Origin: JAQIBY01 sp963676165
Lineage (GTDB): Bacteria > Bacteroidota > Bacteroidia > Bacteroidales > ML635J-15
Length of the DNA: 64,000 nt
Direction of reading: 5' to 3'
Assembly: GCA_963676165.1 (NCBI GenBank)
Contig: OY781043.1
Span: forward strand, 1,922,001 to 1,986,000
A program made the translations under genes and the position numbers. Positions 9,068 through 16,684 of the stretch are shown piece after piece. Position 1 is the stretch's first letter; the number at the start of each line of letters is the position of its first letter. The notes under the pieces are model-generated. The model saw only the letters and a program-made list of their open reading frames with translations, made no database searches and was not told where the DNA came from.

Positions 9068-9315
9068 TCACCCCGACTTAAAACTAATGTTAATACTAAC
9101 AACACAGCACCACCAGCAAGCAACAATACACCATTAGTTGAAATACCGCTATTTTCCGAATTTCTAGTTGTATTATATTGTTGCTGCTGATAAGCTTCCA
9201 TTGCCTCCAATCTTCCCTCTAGTCTCGCAATTTCAATGTCCTCTTGGTTGGTCTGTCCATTGAACAGACCCCCCACGAGTGACCCAGCAACCTCTTTTAC
9301 TACTTCCCAAATCAT
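9064..9315 (-). CDS. Small membrane protein with Gly-rich N-terminus
   Basis: 83 residues. The start (WEVVKEVAGSLVGGLFNG) is a glycine-rich amphipathic helix like those in DNA-pilot or membrane-penetrating phage proteins. A coiled-coil-like Glu/Gln segment follows, and a C-terminal transmembrane helix (VLLLAGGAVLLVLTLVL). It sits between the capsid candidate and the basic-tailed membrane protein, so all three are probably made together. Confidence 0.6.
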   Translation of the reverse strand: MIWEVVKEVAGSLVGGLFNGQTNQEDIEIARLEGRLEAMEAYQQQQYNTTRNSENSGISTNGVLLLAGGAVLLVLTLVLSRGE

Positions 9316-9318
9316 ATT

Positions 9319-10002
9319 TTATCCCCTCGTTAAAATAATTGTTCCCTCTTGACCTACTGATGTCATTTTAAACTTTACGCTATCAAACGCATCAACATTC
9401 AACGATACATAATTTTTAATACCATCGTTTCCATTGTCATTCTTAATACGAGTACCAGATAGTTTATTTAAAGTTTTCAATTCATCAACAAGCATTGTAA
9501 CTGAACTACCATTTCGGTAACATGTAACTTCCTCAATTTCACCCTCATCTTTAATATGAATAGATTTCAATCCAATTACACTCATTGTTTGTTCATGACC
9601 TTCAAATCTTACTTCATTGTAATTTACGCGTGAATTTGCTGATACCATTGTTGAAATAGCATTTAAATTCAAATCAATAACATTTGCATTTGTAATATTT
9701 ACAGTTATATATTCTTGTCCCTGTAAATTCAAATTTCCTCCATTTCCCAAATAAATCAATCCTTTCATTGATTCTGCACCAATTTCTACCTGTTCGAAAT
9801 CAAATGCATTAACCTCCAAGACATCTCTTAAAGAACGCTTATAAATCAACGTTGTAGTGCCCCCTTGTCCTGAATGTTTTAATACCTCAATTTTACATGA
9901 AGGAAATGACCCCCCCTTTTTTACTTCAATTAAAATTGCCTGCACATCGCTGCGAATTTCAATTGATTTCTCTGTAATTCCACTTCCACTAAAAATTTTC
10001 AT
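9319..10002 (-). CDS. All-beta protein, candidate capsid protein of the phage-like element
   Basis: The largest non-Rep product of the element, 227 residues, without membrane segment or recognised family. It appears to consist almost entirely of short beta strands. The two halves look similarly organised: strands ending near IEVLKHSG and TLIYKRSLRDVLEV in the first, and LKSIHIKDEGEIEEVTCYRNG and VDELKTL in the second. This would suit a tandem jelly-roll capsid of the PM2/FLiP type, though it would be short for that fold. A spike or single jelly-roll capsid is equally possible. The capsid role rests on position, composition and the absence of any other candidate. Confidence 0.5.
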   Translation of the reverse strand: MKIFSGSGITEKSIEIRSDVQAILIEVKKGGSFPSCKIEVLKHSGQGGTTTLIYKRSLRDVLEVNAFDFEQVEIGAESMKGLIYLGNGGNLNLQGQEYITVNITNANVIDLNLNAISTMVSANSRVNYNEVRFEGHEQTMSVIGLKSIHIKDEGEIEEVTCYRNGSSVTMLVDELKTLNKLSGTRIKNDNGNDGIKNYVSLNVDAFDSVKFKMTSVGQEGTIILTRG

Positions 10003-10180
10003 TTTCTACGATTTTTATTTTTTTGTTTAACATTTCTTTAACATCATCAATTTTCTCAGGTCTTTTCATGAGAATTTCTATTGCTTCAACTAAGAGCAAC
10101 AGAAAGTCGTTGATTTTCTCACCGGGCTTCAAAATCTTTTTCACAGATTTTAAAATGAGTTTTAACAATTGTTTTTTCAT
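9989..10180 (-). CDS. Small helical basic protein, first gene of the structural operon
   Basis: 63 residues from the ATG at 10180, which follows a GTGG ribosome site; the frame is open to 10243. It is a lysine-rich amphipathic helical protein (MKKQLLKLILKSVKKILK at the start). It overlaps the capsid candidate by 14 bp. Function unknown. Confidence 0.5.
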   Translation of the reverse strand: MKKQLLKLILKSVKKILKPGEKINDFLLLLVEAIEILMKRPEKIDDVKEMLNKKIKIVENENF

Positions 10181-10516
10181 ATTTACCACTTTAATTTTGA
10201 ATAATTTCAGGTTACAAAACTCTGTATTATTTTCCTTTTGCAAAATATTTAAGATTTTTAAGCGGCTTTAATTTGTTGTTATTTAAGTTATTAGGATTTT
10301 TTGTTTTAATCAGTACACAAATGTAAGCCCTTCCGCTTTTCGAATCAAAAGAGTATTAAAAACTTTTCTTAACGCTTCTGATCACGCTCTCTTTCGGTTT
10401 CACCTCAATCGAGACGAAAGCAGAAGCTAAAAACTTTTGAATCTTCCTTTTGATGTCTCCAAGCTTCAGGAACTAATTTGTGGTTTAACCGATGTAACCC
10501 AAAAAAATATATCAAA
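10181..10516. other. Non-coding gap between the replication and structural modules
   Basis: About 335 bp without a convincing gene on either strand. It contains short inverted repeats (CTTTT and AAAAG around 10338-10353) and a TTTAAGCGG at 10258-10266 that recurs at both CBASS island edges. In a small phage this position would carry the structural promoter and perhaps the replication origin; I could not identify a nick site. Confidence 0.35.
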
Positions 10517-10678
10517 ATGATTTTTAAGAAGAATTGTACTATTAATCAGGCTTTGAACTTTGCAAAGCGCCGCAAATTGCACGTCAAACGTATGAACAAT
10601 TTAACGTTTGTTTTTTCGGATAATTTACCCGACTTAATCGAATTTTTCAAGAATAACAGAATCCAAATAAACGTTTAA
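10517..10678 (+). CDS. Possible small plus-strand gene inside the phage-like element
   Basis: A 53-codon frame starting MIFKKNCTINQALNFAKRR, mildly basic, with a plausible globular composition. It is the only credible plus-strand frame in the element and overlaps the end of the opposing 61-residue gene by 45 bp. No good ribosome site is visible. Uncertain; it could be chance. Confidence 0.3.
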   Translation: MIFKKNCTINQALNFAKRRKLHVKRMNNLTFVFSDNLPDLIEFFKNNRIQINV

Positions 10679-10819
10679 AACTTGCATTTTTCGTTTTATC
10701 GCTTGACGATATGCGAAAAACAATAATTGTTCATAAGCCGGATATTTTTCTGTTTTGTTAACCGTGATATAGACACGGTTTTCATGCTCTATCTCTTTAT
10801 ATATTCTTAATCTAGCCAT
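10634..10819 (-). CDS. Small basic protein of the replication module
   Basis: 61 residues, basic and aromatic (MARLRIYKEIEHENRVYITV at the start). Its ATG lies inside the last codons of the preceding gene (13-bp overlap), a coupling that supports real translation. No family recognised. It could assist Rep or regulate copy number. Confidence 0.5.
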   Translation of the reverse strand: MARLRIYKEIEHENRVYITVNKTEKYPAYEQLLFFAYRQAIKRKMQVLNVYLDSVILEKFD

Positions 10820-11013
10820 CTTTTACGTATACTTTCTTTTATTTCTTCCAATTCCATTTCCACTATTTTTTTTTCTTTTTCTGCTATTTCCTTTTCAATT
10901 TCTAACAATTGTTTTTCCAATTTAATACGATTAAGTTCATAACTTATGAAAATTGTATAAATTGTACTTGCTATTGCTATGATTGATAATGCTATTATTA
11001 ATACTGTTTCCAT
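10807..11013 (-). CDS. Small membrane protein with coiled coil
   Basis: 68 residues: an N-terminal transmembrane helix (VLIIALSIIAIASTIYTIF) followed by a heptad-rich charged helix (LEKQLLEIEKEIAEKEKKI). It overlaps the next gene. The form resembles small phage lysis or superinfection proteins, but the function is not known. Confidence 0.52.
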   Translation of the reverse strand: METVLIIALSIIAIASTIYTIFISYELNRIKLEKQLLEIEKEIAEKEKKIVEMELEEIKESIRKRWLD

Positions 11014-11030
11014 ATCTTTTTTTTTGTTTT

Positions 11031-11312
11031 CTACTCATATTTTTTCACATACTTTACTGTTGTTTTAGTAATTTCTACATGTTTATACACATTAATCAAT
11101 TTATCTTGTGCCCATCTTATTGACGTTTCAACATTTTTTGTTTTTGATATAAATTGATGAGTTATAGCCATCATATAATTGACAACAGAATAACCATTTT
11201 CATGTGTTTTCTTGATTATATGCATTTTATCATTATACACTGATTTTTCGACATAAAATACATGTGGGTTAATCATTCTAAATGATATACTTACTACAAT
11301 TGTCTGTTCCAT
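11031..11312 (-). CDS. Small protein downstream of Rep, unknown
   Basis: 93 residues, predicted alpha/beta, starting MEQTIVVSISFRMINPHVFY. It lies 60 bp after the rep stop and 17 bp before the membrane-coiled-coil gene. No family recognised; probably part of the replication operon. Confidence 0.48.
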   Translation of the reverse strand: MEQTIVVSISFRMINPHVFYVEKSVYNDKMHIIKKTHENGYSVVNYMMAITHQFISKTKNVETSIRWAQDKLINVYKHVEITKTTVKYVKKYE

Positions 11313-11372
11313 AAATTTCGATTTAGTTTAATATTAATTTTCAAAGCGCTCAAGCGCTAATTTATTTTACTG

Positions 11373-12938
11373 TTAATTATTATTTGCTAACGCTATTCCC
11401 TCATCCAATGCCCTCTCTGCATTATCAATAAACAACTGATGCAATTCACATGCTGGATAATAATATTCATTATACACCCACGACTTTATTACATGCTTAT
11501 ACTCTTTGTCTGCCATAATCTTTGAATCTCTCTTAGTACGCTTGTACATTGTATCATAATCAATGTGTGTATCAAGAATTCGCTCAATTTCCCTTCCTTC
11601 ATCAACTGTTAATTTTTGCGTATCATGAGCAAAAACATTTTGATAATTGTTGAATATTGATTTTCCCTTTTGTAGTTCTTTTTTGTCCAAATAAACATAC
11701 TCATTAACAACATTTACAATTCTTTTCTGTGATTTCATTTCGTATGAAAATGCAACATCATTTATCCTATATACTGACTTATCTGCTTTTATTTGATTGT
11801 ATTCAAATTCAGTAATTTGTATTTCCGTTCTAAGACTCGAAAATTTTTTTGAACACGCCCAAACCCTTACAACACTTTGCGTTTCATTCTTCGTAATATA
11901 CTTTGTAAGATATGAGGCTAAACCGCTAAGTGTGTATACATTTTCAAAATTTACTGAACCATGTATTAAATAAGCATATATCTGTTTAACTGACTTTAAA
12001 CCATTTACTTTAATTAATCGCTTTATATTTTCTTCCTGATTATATATGTATTCGATTAATTCCGTTAATGTTTTACCATCTGACAACTGTTTTATTTCTG
12101 CAAGCAATTGCTTTCTTAATTCGGTATTCTTTTTATTTACTTCCTTGCCCTGCTTATTTATGTATGTAGGTTTAATTATTCCTTTGATTCTGTTTTTTAT
12201 GGTTGCTTTATTCCATATTTCAAATTGACAATCATGTTTATTAAGAAGATAAACCCAATACGCTGAAAGTCTGTTATAATCAGCATAATCATTTTCAAAT
12301 TTAACTATAAAATGAAAATGAACTTCATTTTTTTGAGTTCTTTCCATTACATAGAGGTAATCTATTAAACCCCAGCGTTTGCGTAATGTATTGATATACT
12401 TCCTAAGAACTTTATTTATTAACTTGTCTTTTTCTTCTCTACTTAATTCACCTGAATATGGAGGTACAGTAAGAGTCATAAACCTCACACCTTTTTCATC
12501 TTTTTTTCTTTCTAAATGATAATAATACGAATTGATTCGTTGACGTATTTTCTCCTTACTCCGAGAATTGAGTGTATAATATTCTGACCTTTTTTGCTTT
12601 TCGTTTTGCTCCTTTTCGAAGTATTTTATTTGTGGTGTTAATTTATCTATCTTATCAAATGTCCAATTCTCTATTGACTGATAAATTAGTTGTAAATATA
12701 TTGAATGTAAATAAGTGTTTTGTTCGATGTTATTCCACACAGGAAATTCCACAAATTCATTACATCTTTTTAGACCACAATTTGTATTAATTAATAAAGT
12801 TTCACCAGTATTATCATCATACTCATAAGCTGGGTCTATAGCATCTATATGATTTTGATTTACTCCCCCTGTTTTTTCGGTTACAACATGAATTTTTTTT
12901 GCTATTCCCTCCGAAGTTAACTTGTATTTTACCACCAT
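11373..12938 (-). CDS. HUH-endonuclease replication initiation protein
   Basis: Rolling-circle replication initiator expected to nick one strand at the origin and join its 5' end through tyrosine. All three superfamily motifs are visible: motif I FMTLTVPPY (residues 153-161), motif II with the metal-binding pair His207-x-His209 in EVHFHFIVKF, and motif III with Tyr343 and Tyr347 in SYLTKYITK. A two-tyrosine motif III is typical of phage-type Rep. At 521 residues it is long; a basic insertion (about 240-320) separates motifs II and III. It heads the minus-strand replication module. Phage rather than plasmid origin is inferred from the downstream virion-like genes. Confidence 0.88.
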   Translation of the reverse strand: MVVKYKLTSEGIAKKIHVVTEKTGGVNQNHIDAIDPAYEYDDNTGETLLINTNCGLKRCNEFVEFPVWNNIEQNTYLHSIYLQLIYQSIENWTFDKIDKLTPQIKYFEKEQNEKQKRSEYYTLNSRSKEKIRQRINSYYYHLERKKDEKGVRFMTLTVPPYSGELSREEKDKLINKVLRKYINTLRKRWGLIDYLYVMERTQKNEVHFHFIVKFENDYADYNRLSAYWVYLLNKHDCQFEIWNKATIKNRIKGIIKPTYINKQGKEVNKKNTELRKQLLAEIKQLSDGKTLTELIEYIYNQEENIKRLIKVNGLKSVKQIYAYLIHGSVNFENVYTLSGLASYLTKYITKNETQSVVRVWACSKKFSSLRTEIQITEFEYNQIKADKSVYRINDVAFSYEMKSQKRIVNVVNEYVYLDKKELQKGKSIFNNYQNVFAHDTQKLTVDEGREIERILDTHIDYDTMYKRTKRDSKIMADKEYKHVIKSWVYNEYYYPACELHQLFIDNAERALDEGIALANNN

Positions 12939-13054
12939 TTTTTGCTATTTTTTCTATTTTTAGCAAATCAGACGGTGTGTACTCAATATAAATTATCTTT
13001 CATGCGTTAATATTTTCATAATATCCATTTATTTTAAGTATTTCGACCATTTAA

Positions 13055-13076
13055 TCAAATACGCGATTCTCAGCGA
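13055..13076. repeat. 22-bp direct repeat, left copy
   Basis: TCAAATAC-G-CGATTCTCAGCGA, matching 18883-18904 at 21 of 22 positions in the same orientation. The two copies bracket the whole CBASS island. A third, weaker relative (TACGCTATTCTCAAGCAG) occurs near 19546. Confidence 0.6.
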
Positions 13077-13120
13077 GTTTAGATTTTGTTTTTAAGCGGT
13101 ATATCATTTTTATCCTATAA

Positions 13121-13303
13121 CTAGTCGTTATGCAAAATTGCAGCGCTATTTGTTTCCAAATTCAACCGCTTCTGCCAACTTCTGTCTTTCTCTATTGGCT
13201 GCAAACAGATCTCATGATATTTCCCTGAATTAGTTTTGTTAATGAAATCTACTCCCTCTTTCCCACTTTCGTTTTGGAATACTTCTAACGGGCTTTCATT
13301 AAT
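13121..13303 (-). pseudogene. Coding-like remnant beyond the last CBASS gene
   Basis: A 60-codon minus-strand frame with no start codon and protein-like composition (NESPLEVFQNESGKEGVDF, later KDRSWQKRLNLE). It is bounded upstream by a stop and ends at TAG at 13121-13123. It may be the tail of a gene lost when the island or the phage-like element arrived. Family not recognised; chance cannot be excluded. Confidence 0.3.
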
Positions 13304-13337
13304 TCAAGCTTGGTGATATGTTGCGTATTTAGTGAGT

Positions 13338-14402
13338 TTAACCAAAGTATTTAAGTATTGAGTTCGGTTGATAAACATAATCTTGAATAATTTTCTCGCA
13401 GGCCATTTTTATTTCCCTTTTATCTGACTCGTGCATATCTGTCAAGACGTTGTTCGTGTTTTCAACGCTGACAATTCTTCTATCCATTATATTATCTCCG
13501 ATATGATTAACAACCATTAGTATTTTCTTAGTAAAATCTCTTGGAACACTTCTTTTGTTCCAATCGTATGCATCAAGAATTAATAATCTCAAAAGATGAG
13601 AACTAATCGGAATAGAATACTTTTGCTTCCAATTTTTGAATGACACAAGCAACTTTTGTTGTACAGGAGATAACTTTATACTTTTCAAGCTTGGAATGTC
13701 TGTTTTTGTATAACTATCATTACCAAAAATGGAATTGCTATTAACAAATAGATAACCAGCAGTTTTATTCCCGTTTCCTGCTGTCAATTTGTACGGAACA
13801 ACATCAACTTTATAATCTTCACCTTTTATCCTATATATAAGCCCTATAGATTTCTTTTGCGTTCTTACCTTAATCAAATCTCTGTCATCATATTCATTTT
13901 TCAGGAATTGTAGCAACTCCTCATACATTACCGCAGTTGATGGAAAGCTATTAGGTTTAAAAGGAATGCTGACATCGATATCAAAATCATCAGATAATGC
14001 AGTATTGTCCTCTGTCGATCCGATTCTTAAAATGTGTCCTCCAAGTTGATTATTAAATTTTACCTCAATCTGATTTATTAAATGATCAGCTTTTCGCGAT
14101 AATTTTTTATACGTTGGATCGTCCTTATCCAATTTCATGTTAGCTATAACAGTGCCTAAAATAGCTGATGTATTTAGAGGTTCTTCTGATGCATTTTGTA
14201 GATCCATTACTCCACCTACAACTGCACCTCCAACACCACCGGCCAATGCTCCTTTTCCTGCTGCTTTAAGTAGTTCAGACCAATCAAATTCTAAGTGCGG
14301 GTTCTCACTAATCCTTTGATGTTGTTTTAATGCATTTAACAATGCATTACCGATTCCAAAAATCAACGCACCGTTTGTAGCATATTTAATAGTTTTACTC
14401 AT
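13338..14402 (-). CDS. Membrane-segment-fused nucleotidyltransferase, putative CBASS effector or second NTase
   Basis: 354 residues. The N-terminal 70 residues contain two glycine-zipper hydrophobic stretches (NGALIFGIGNALLNAL and GKGALAGGVGGAVVGG), likely membrane-inserting. From about residue 90 a Pol-beta-like nucleotidyltransferase domain follows: GS at 128-129, Asp141-x-Asp143 in DDFDIDVSI, and the third acidic residue Asp200 in YKVDVVPY. All catalytic acids are therefore present. It is last in the CBASS operon, 15 bp after the DUF6602 gene, the position where effectors are often found. It could be a membrane-disrupting effector sensing a nucleotide, or a second synthase. The function is inferred from position and domains. 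Confidence 0.72.
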   Translation of the reverse strand: MSKTIKYATNGALIFGIGNALLNALKQHQRISENPHLEFDWSELLKAAGKGALAGGVGGAVVGGVMDLQNASEEPLNTSAILGTVIANMKLDKDDPTYKKLSRKADHLINQIEVKFNNQLGGHILRIGSTEDNTALSDDFDIDVSIPFKPNSFPSTAVMYEELLQFLKNEYDDRDLIKVRTQKKSIGLIYRIKGEDYKVDVVPYKLTAGNGNKTAGYLFVNSNSIFGNDSYTKTDIPSLKSIKLSPVQQKLLVSFKNWKQKYSIPISSHLLRLLILDAYDWNKRSVPRDFTKKILMVVNHIGDNIMDRRIVSVENTNNVLTDMHESDKREIKMACEKIIQDYVYQPNSILKYFG

Positions 14403-14417
14403 TTGGCAGAGGATTAT

Positions 14418-15224
14418 TTAAAGTTCTTCGTCAATTTCAAATTTCACAGCTTTGGCATAAGCTCCTAAATCAATAGCGGCTACAGAACCAATGGACTGTT
14501 GTAGATATCTCGAAAGCTGTAGGAAAAAGGTTACTAAAGAGTGTTCGGGTTGGCTGAACTCTATGTTTTTAACCTTTCGATCATTATAGTAACTGATTAT
14601 TCGTTTATTGAAGTCTTGAATGTCAGGATCTTCTTTTCCTTCGTGGTCTACATAAAAACTACCAGTAGCAACTGCACATCCCATATCAAATGACTGCAAG
14701 TTTTTAAGCGTCTTTAAATGCTTTTCCATAGTGTCATTAGAAACAGTGCTTTCAATAGCAAGCAAACCACCAATAATCTTAGTCAACGGTCTAGGATCAT
14801 AAGGTTTACCCCGATCAATAATATTAGTGGAAGTCCTGTAAAGTTTACGAACGCTTTCAATTTTTACGCCTGCGTATTCAATATAACCTTTATTAATTTC
14901 AGGTTTAACTTCAAATACAGCATAAACACCTTCCGCAGGTATATAAGATATTCCATCCTGCTTAAACACAAATGGAGTGAAATGCTGATCATAAATCACC
15001 AAATCCAATTGATGGCTTAGTTGACCTTTAGAATCAATTACAAATGCTTTATCAACACAATATCGATTAGGCAAATATTCTCGAAGCCAATCAATCCAAA
15101 CATTTTCTAACGAATCACCCTTAGAACCAGAGTGTTTAATGAATTCTCTATTGGTGCTAAATCGAGTTTCTATTTGTTTTTGAAGTCCTGAAAAGAGGTC
15201 TTTTAACTTAATTTTTTCACTCAT
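14418..15224 (-). CDS. DUF6602-type, PD-(D/E)xK-like putative nuclease in CBASS operon
   Basis: 268 residues matching the DUF6602 pattern from memory: a conserved Glu in a GDSLENVWIDWLREYLP helix, then HQLDLVIYD, then IPAEGVYAVFEVK. Glu40, Asp74, Glu105 and Lys107 have the order and spacing of a restriction-nuclease-like active site (E...D...ExK), so a nucleotide-activated DNase is a reasonable inference. It sits 5 bp after the TRIP13-like gene, where type III CBASS systems usually encode NucC. The sequence does not look like NucC to me, but a distant relationship is not excluded. Confidence 0.7.
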   Translation of the reverse strand: MSEKIKLKDLFSGLQKQIETRFSTNREFIKHSGSKGDSLENVWIDWLREYLPNRYCVDKAFVIDSKGQLSHQLDLVIYDQHFTPFVFKQDGISYIPAEGVYAVFEVKPEINKGYIEYAGVKIESVRKLYRTSTNIIDRGKPYDPRPLTKIIGGLLAIESTVSNDTMEKHLKTLKNLQSFDMGCAVATGSFYVDHEGKEDPDIQDFNKRIISYYNDRKVKNIEFSQPEHSLVTFFLQLSRYLQQSIGSVAAIDLGAYAKAVKFEIDEEL

Positions 15225-15229
15225 ATATA

Positions 15230-16165
15230 TTAGGTTTTGTCCTGAAAAGGTTGTGTAGGCTCCAATTTAGTTGCTATTTCTATGACCTTCTCTACTGTTA
15301 CCGGTTGATCCGGATAAGCATCCAATATAATTGTAGGAATCAACCTTTGGGTTAAATCGGAAAAGGTAAAACCATACTCACGATTACTATTTCCTCCTGT
15401 TGCTAAAACTACTTTTTCGAGTTGTTCTTCTGTTAAGCCAAGCTCTTGAAAACTTTCCTTTAATACTGCTAACCTCTGCTCCTCATTGGGGCGACCAAAT
15501 TTAAGAATGTCAGCAGCTCTTCTTTTTACAGCAGGATCTAACGCACTAAGTCTATTGGTACACATTATTACTGCTGCTGGCAATTTCCCATTGCCAATTC
15601 TGTCAACACCTCTAATAAAAGCATTGACCCCTGCTCTATCTTCATGGTGCATTTGTGCATTTTCTCTTGATTGTGTAAGCGCATCCGCTTCATCAACTAA
15701 TAAAATAACGGCTCCTCTTGCCCCTCCTGATTTACTTTTTAGTTTTTCAGCCCTTTCGATAGTATAATCAAAAGCAGCAGATATTAATTTGGTCATCTGT
15801 CCCACTCGCCCCTCACCTCTAGTAGATAAACTAAGGGGAAGCAATGAAATATCTATTTTTTCTTGTCTAGCAACAGCATCTCCTATAGTTGTTGCTAATT
15901 CAGATTTACCAGAACCAACATCCCCTTCTAACACAACAAGAGGTGGTCTTTTTAAAACAAGATTAACCACCTTAGAAGCTCTCTTATGATGCTTTTTCGC
16001 CCATTCTTCAATTCCAGATGGATTAACTAAAAGGCTTAATATTTTTGTAAGTCGAGCTTTTTGGTCATCTAAACCAACCAATTCACTTAATCGTTCATGA
16101 AAATCTGGATCCGGATAAGTGATTACTTTTTCAAAAAGTTCATCAAAATTTGGTTTACTATCCAT
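15230..16165 (-). CDS. TRIP13/Pch2-like AAA+ ATPase of CBASS (Cap6-type)
   Basis: AAA+ ATPase expected to disassemble the active CD-NTase-HORMA complex and so keep the defence off. Walker A is GDVGSGKS (81-88), Walker B ILLVDEAD (154-161), and the sensor/arginine-finger region CTNRLSALDPAVKRRA follows. The RVGQ segment before Walker B resembles the pore loop of the TRIP13 group. Its ATG overlaps the HORMA stop by one base (TAATG), indicating coupled translation. At 311 residues it is normal for bacterial TRIP13. Confidence 0.88.
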   Translation of the reverse strand: MDSKPNFDELFEKVITYPDPDFHERLSELVGLDDQKARLTKILSLLVNPSGIEEWAKKHHKRASKVVNLVLKRPPLVVLEGDVGSGKSELATTIGDAVARQEKIDISLLPLSLSTRGEGRVGQMTKLISAAFDYTIERAEKLKSKSGGARGAVILLVDEADALTQSRENAQMHHEDRAGVNAFIRGVDRIGNGKLPAAVIMCTNRLSALDPAVKRRAADILKFGRPNEEQRLAVLKESFQELGLTEEQLEKVVLATGGNSNREYGFTFSDLTQRLIPTIILDAYPDQPVTVEKVIEIATKLEPTQPFQDKT

Positions 16166-16677
16166 TACAATTTTTTTACAGTTGAGCGATTAAGTGATCG
16201 TCCACCAGATGAATACATTAAATCCTGACTGAAATAACCTTCAACTCCCGGTTGAGTACCATATCCTCTACGAAAGGGTAATGTTTTTTCGAACTCTTCC
16301 CTCTGTTCCGCAGAAAGTCGATCCCATTTAGCATTGTAACTTAGAAATGAATAAAATGATGCAACACTTATATCCGCACCAGGTGGTACTTTACCAGGAT
16401 CATCATCCCCCACACTACTGCTGGCTAACTCCTGCGCAGTATAACGCAAAGTTGGTGTTATCCATTTATCATTCTGCTTGTATCCGTATGTTACATTGTC
16501 CAAATATCCAGCTCCTAGCAATTTTATAATCTCCTGCTCGTACTGCTCAATTTGGAGATCGGAAGGACTGCCATAAAATCGTTGAATTCTTTTTAAATCA
16601 GTTGCCACTTTGGCACCCAAATGAGTTGCGTGCGTAATGGTAAATGAAACTTCGTAAGTATAACTTGAACTACTCAT
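16165..16677 (-). CDS. Bacterial HORMA-domain protein of CBASS (Cap7-type)
   Basis: 170 residues from the ATG at 16677, 7 bp after the CD-NTase stop; the open frame runs to 16755 but that would overlap the CD-NTase. Features match the bacterial HORMA group I know from type III CBASS: the start YTYEVSFTITHATHLGAKVA, then DLKRIQRFYGSPSD, GYLDNVTYGYK, TPTLRYTAQEL, GADISVASFYSFL and a tail GGRSLNRSTVKK that would act as the safety belt region. HORMA proteins recognise a phage-derived peptide and then bind and activate the CD-NTase. Confidence 0.85.
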   Translation of the reverse strand: MSSSSYTYEVSFTITHATHLGAKVATDLKRIQRFYGSPSDLQIEQYEQEIIKLLGAGYLDNVTYGYKQNDKWITPTLRYTAQELASSSVGDDDPGKVPPGADISVASFYSFLSYNAKWDRLSAEQREEFEKTLPFRRGYGTQPGVEGYFSQDLMYSSGGRSLNRSTVKKL

Positions 16678-16684
16678 ATTATTA

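Larger units (their letters stand above)
5842..12938 (-). mobile_element. Putative integrated ssDNA phage-like element (HUH Rep, M15 peptidase, membrane virion-like proteins)
   Basis: A block of tightly packed small minus-strand genes unlike the surrounding host genes. A replication module (Rep and three small proteins) is followed by a non-coding gap with one small opposing frame, then about 11 genes with 0-20 bp spacing or overlaps. Recognised parts are a rolling-circle HUH Rep and a peptidase M15 endolysin-like protein. At least seven proteins have a single transmembrane helix, several with low-complexity linkers, as in phage membrane or coat proteins. No integrase, terminase, Zot ATPase or 500-residue microvirus capsid is visible. 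Size, about 7.1 kb, fits small ssDNA phages. Ends are not proven; I found no clear attachment duplication. Confidence 0.6.
12939..13337. other. Junction region between phage-like element and CBASS island
   Basis: About 400 bp with no complete gene. It holds copy 1 of a 22-bp repeat (13055-13076), a TTTAAGCGGTATAT also found at 18688-18701, and a coding-like remnant. This is where one element ends and the next begins, but no integrase or clean attachment core is visible. Confidence 0.5.

Noticed and set aside
10023..10271. Plus-strand frames inside the phage-like element (for example 10023-10271 and 8618-8830)
   Set aside because: They mirror real minus-strand genes, lack ribosome sites and have shadow-like composition rich in Phe/Ser/Thr.
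11373..12938. Rep as a plasmid or conjugative relaxase
   Set aside because: Motif order (FMTLT, HFHFI, YLTKY) is of rolling-circle Rep type, and the gene is followed by virion-like membrane proteins and an M15 peptidase instead of mobilisation genes.
5886..12938. Inovirus or microvirus prophage as a firm label
   Set aside because: No Zot-type ATPase and no 500-residue VP1-like capsid is present, so neither family can be asserted.
13110..13145. XerCD dif-like site (TTTTGCATAACGACTAGTTATAGG on the minus strand)
   Set aside because: Only the left arm resembles dif; the right arm does not, and no matching copy exists at the other end of the phage-like element.
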